A DNA stretch of 5,602 nt from CAILLO01 sp964579735 (GTDB taxonomy: Bacteria; Bacillota; Clostridia; Saccharofermentanales; UBA5734). A program made the translations under genes and the position numbers. The notes below the pieces were generated by a model. That model did no database searches, was not told the origin of the DNA, and worked only from the letters and a program-made list of their open reading frames with translations. The stretch is taken from positions 1 to 5,602 of the forward strand of contig CAZOHH010000113.1 in NCBI GenBank assembly GCA_964579735.1, given 5' to 3'. Shown in pieces: positions 3,889-5,602 of this stretch (within the stretch, counting starts at the first letter, position 1; each line of letters opens with the position of its first letter).

Positions 3889-5602
3889 AACGAAAGCGCC
3901 CGCTGCCGCTGCGCACCCAGCTGCTCGCGTTCTTCCTTCCCGTCTCGATCGCCGTCGTCCTGCTGCTCGGTGCCGCCCTCTTCTACAGCGCCTCCCTGAT
4001 TCTCAGCGAGGAGGCGGAGGACTCCACGGTCATGGCCATCGAGACGAGCGGCCATCAGCTCGAGATGTACATCGACGACCTGAAGGGGCTCTCCCTTCTG
4101 CTGGTCGAGAGTCCTGCCGTGGTCCGCTACTTCTCCGGGACCGGCGGATCGACGGAGGATCTGTCCGACATCGAAGCCCAGCTCGCCTCCATCCTCTCCG
4201 CGAATCCGGAGATCTGCTCCCTCTTCCTCATCGGGACGGACGGCCGCGTCGTCACGAACGAGAAAGGGCTCGACATGGCGGCCCTGGACGACCTGAAGTC
4301 GCAGGACTGGTACAAGGCCGCGCTCGGGGGCGGGATGCCCGTGCTGACCTCCGCGCGGATGCAGGAGTTCACCATGGACCGCGACTCCTGGGTGGTCTCG
4401 CTGGGACGGGAGTTGTCGGACGGCGCCGGACGGTCCGTCGGCATCCTGCGCATCGACCTGAAATACGATGCCCTCTCGGCCATCCTGAGCCGGCTCGACC
4501 TGGGCGTCCGCGGCACCGCGTTCCTCGTCGGCGCCGACGACCGGATGGTCTACCACCGGGACCCCTCCTATTTCACGGACGACGAGAAGCGGACGGACCT
4601 GCTCCGGAAACTGGACATGCCGGCGTCCGAACTTTCCCGTTCGGGTCTGTTGCTCCACGTTCACCCGCTGGCGAACGCGGACTGGCGGCTGGTCGGCCTG
4701 GCCTCGCTCGACGGCGTGGCGCGCATGCAGCGGGACATCGTCCTGGTGCTCTGGGGTCTCGGGTCCGTCCTGCTCCTGCTGGCGCTCGGCATCACGGGAG
4801 TCTTCGTCCGCAGCATCTCCGATCCCGTCCAGCGTCTGGAGCAGGCCATGGCGCAGGTGGAGATAGGGATGCCCGGCATGGCGTCGGCGCTGACCGGAGC
4901 GCTCGAGGAAGGACCCATGGGCAGCGCGGAGATCGCGGAACTGACACGGCACTTCCGGCGCATGCTCGAACGCATCCGGTCCCTCGTCGAGGAGATCCGG
5001 GACAAGGACGCCTCCCTGCATGCGGCCGAGCTGCAGACGCTCTACAGTCAGGTGAATCCGCATTTCCTCTACAACACGCTGGACACGATCGTCTGGCTGG
5101 CCGAACTTGGAGACCGCGAGCGCGTCGTCTCGACCTGCCAGTCCCTGGCCCGCTACCTGCGCCTGTCCCTGCACGGCGGGAGCAATCGGACGACCGTCCG
5201 GGAGGAGCTGGATCTGGTCCGGCAGTACCTGCTGATCCTGAAGGAGCGGTACGGAGACCGGCTGGACTTCAACGTCTCGGCCGACGAGTCCCTGCTCGAC
5301 CTCGTCATTCCCGGCATCCTCCTGCAGCCCATCGTAGAGAACGCGATCCAGCACGGCGTCCGACTTCTCCCGAGCGGAGGGCGCGTCGACGTGTCCGCTG
5401 TTCCGGAAGGCGAATCGATCCTTCTGTCGGTCCATGACAACGGCCCCGGGTTCGACCCGTCGGTTCCCGTCCTCCGCTCGGAAGCGGACCGGTTCCGGGG
5501 CGTCGGTCTCCAGAACGTGTCCGAGCGCATCCGTCTCACGTACGGAGACGCCGGCGGGCTCTCGATCCGAAGCGCGCCCGGCGAGGGGACCACGGTCGAG
5601 CT
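3885..5602 (+). CDS. YesM-like sensor histidine kinase with extracytoplasmic Cache-type sensor (3' end beyond window)
   Basis: The frame is open for 572 codons to the edge, so probably only a few C-terminal residues are missing. The ATG overlaps the regulator's stop (ATGA) and has GGGAG 7 bases upstream. After a basic start (MKRKR), membrane segment 1 is at about 12-35 and segment 2 at about 285-308, enclosing a sensor of about 250 residues. Features such as LFLIGTDGRV, QDWYKAAL, VGILRIDLKYDAL and TAFLVGADDRMVYHR suggest a double Cache domain. HAMP starts near 306 (VRSISDPV), followed by a helical linker. The histidine kinase domain carries the phospho-acceptor H393 in QVNPHFLYN, as in the LytS/YesM class. 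The ATPase part shows N486 in PIVENAIQHG, D518-G520 in HDNGPGF and the second glycine box GVGLQN (539-544). The sensor's only cysteine is C111. The ligand is unknown; sugars or peptides are common for this class, while the operon context points to extracytoplasmic oxidative conditions. Confidence 0.92.
   Translation, partial: MKRKRPLPLRTQLLAFFLPVSIAVVLLLGAALFYSASLILSEEAEDSTVMAIETSGHQLEMYIDDLKGLSLLLVESPAVVRYFSGTGGSTEDLSDIEAQLASILSANPEICSLFLIGTDGRVVTNEKGLDMAALDDLKSQDWYKAALGGGMPVLTSARMQEFTMDRDSWVVSLGRELSDGAGRSVGILRIDLKYDALSAILSRLDLGVRGTAFLVGADDRMVYHRDPSYFTDDEKRTDLLRKLDMPASELSRSGLLLHVHPLANADWRLVGLASLDGVARMQRDIVLVLWGLGSVLLLLALGITGVFVRSISDPVQRLEQAMAQVEIGMPGMASALTGALEEGPMGSAEIAELTRHFRRMLERIRSLVEEIRDKDASLHAAELQTLYSQVNPHFLYNTLDTIVWLAELGDRERVVSTCQSLARYLRLSLHGGSNRTTVREELDLVRQYLLILKERYGDRLDFNVSADESLLDLVIPGILLQPIVENAIQHGVRLLPSGGRVDVSAVPEGESILLSVHDNGPGFDPSVPVLRSEADRFRGVGLQNVSERIRLTYGDAGGLSIRSAPGEGTTVE

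Noticed and set aside
3807..5435. Minus-strand open frame of 542 codons opposite the kinase
   Set aside because: The plus strand encodes a clear YesM-type kinase over this whole stretch with all catalytic boxes. The antisense protein is compositionally biased (rich in Q, R, D, V), matches no family I know, and is the expected mirror of GC-rich codon use.

Overview
The window is a GC-rich bacterial segment with strong AGGAGG-type ribosome binding sites and tightly packed genes. It carries one apparently complete plus-strand gene cluster (477 to the right edge) next to a broken minus-strand gene at the left edge. The host cannot be fixed from the sequence. A YesN/YesM-type two-component pair, a lipoprotein redoxin and a fused MsrA-MsrB fit a Gram-positive-type or spirochaete-like lineage, but this is only a lean. 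No tRNA, rRNA, insertion sequence, CRISPR array or attachment site was seen.

Layout. 1-311 (minus): remnant of a metal-dependent amidohydrolase (amidohydrolase-2 / TIM-barrel type), cut by the window edge, lacking the N-terminal metal-binding region and carrying an in-frame TAG at 99-101. 312-476: divergent intergenic region with a weak candidate promoter, an imperfect inverted repeat and the ribosome binding site of the first cluster gene. 477-1238: CcdA-type membrane thiol-disulfide transporter. 1298-1915: thioredoxin-fold lipoprotein with a WCSIC active site and a methionine-punctuated heptad linker. 1931-3073: membrane-anchored MsrA-MsrB fusion. 3103-3888: short YesN-like response regulator (receiver plus AraC-type DNA-binding domain). 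3885-5602: YesM-like sensor histidine kinase, running off the right edge just before its natural end.

How the genes work together (inference from known families). CcdA would carry electrons from cytoplasmic thioredoxin across the membrane. The surface lipoprotein would accept them and reduce the disulfides that form in both Msr domains during catalysis. MsrAB would repair both S- and R-methionine sulfoxide in extracytoplasmic proteins. The following two-component system starts 29 bases after msrAB, and its own two genes overlap by 4 bases, so it is probably co-transcribed. It may sense the extracytoplasmic condition that calls for this repair, or use the same operon for another regulon. The order ccdA, redoxin lipoprotein, msrAB, AraC-type regulator, kinase resembles, from memory, the pneumococcal locus next to two-component system 09. 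It therefore looks like a conserved module in a GC-rich host rather than a wholly new system. The points most worth following are the sensor-repair linkage, the Met-heptad linker in the redoxin, and the interrupted amidohydrolase.
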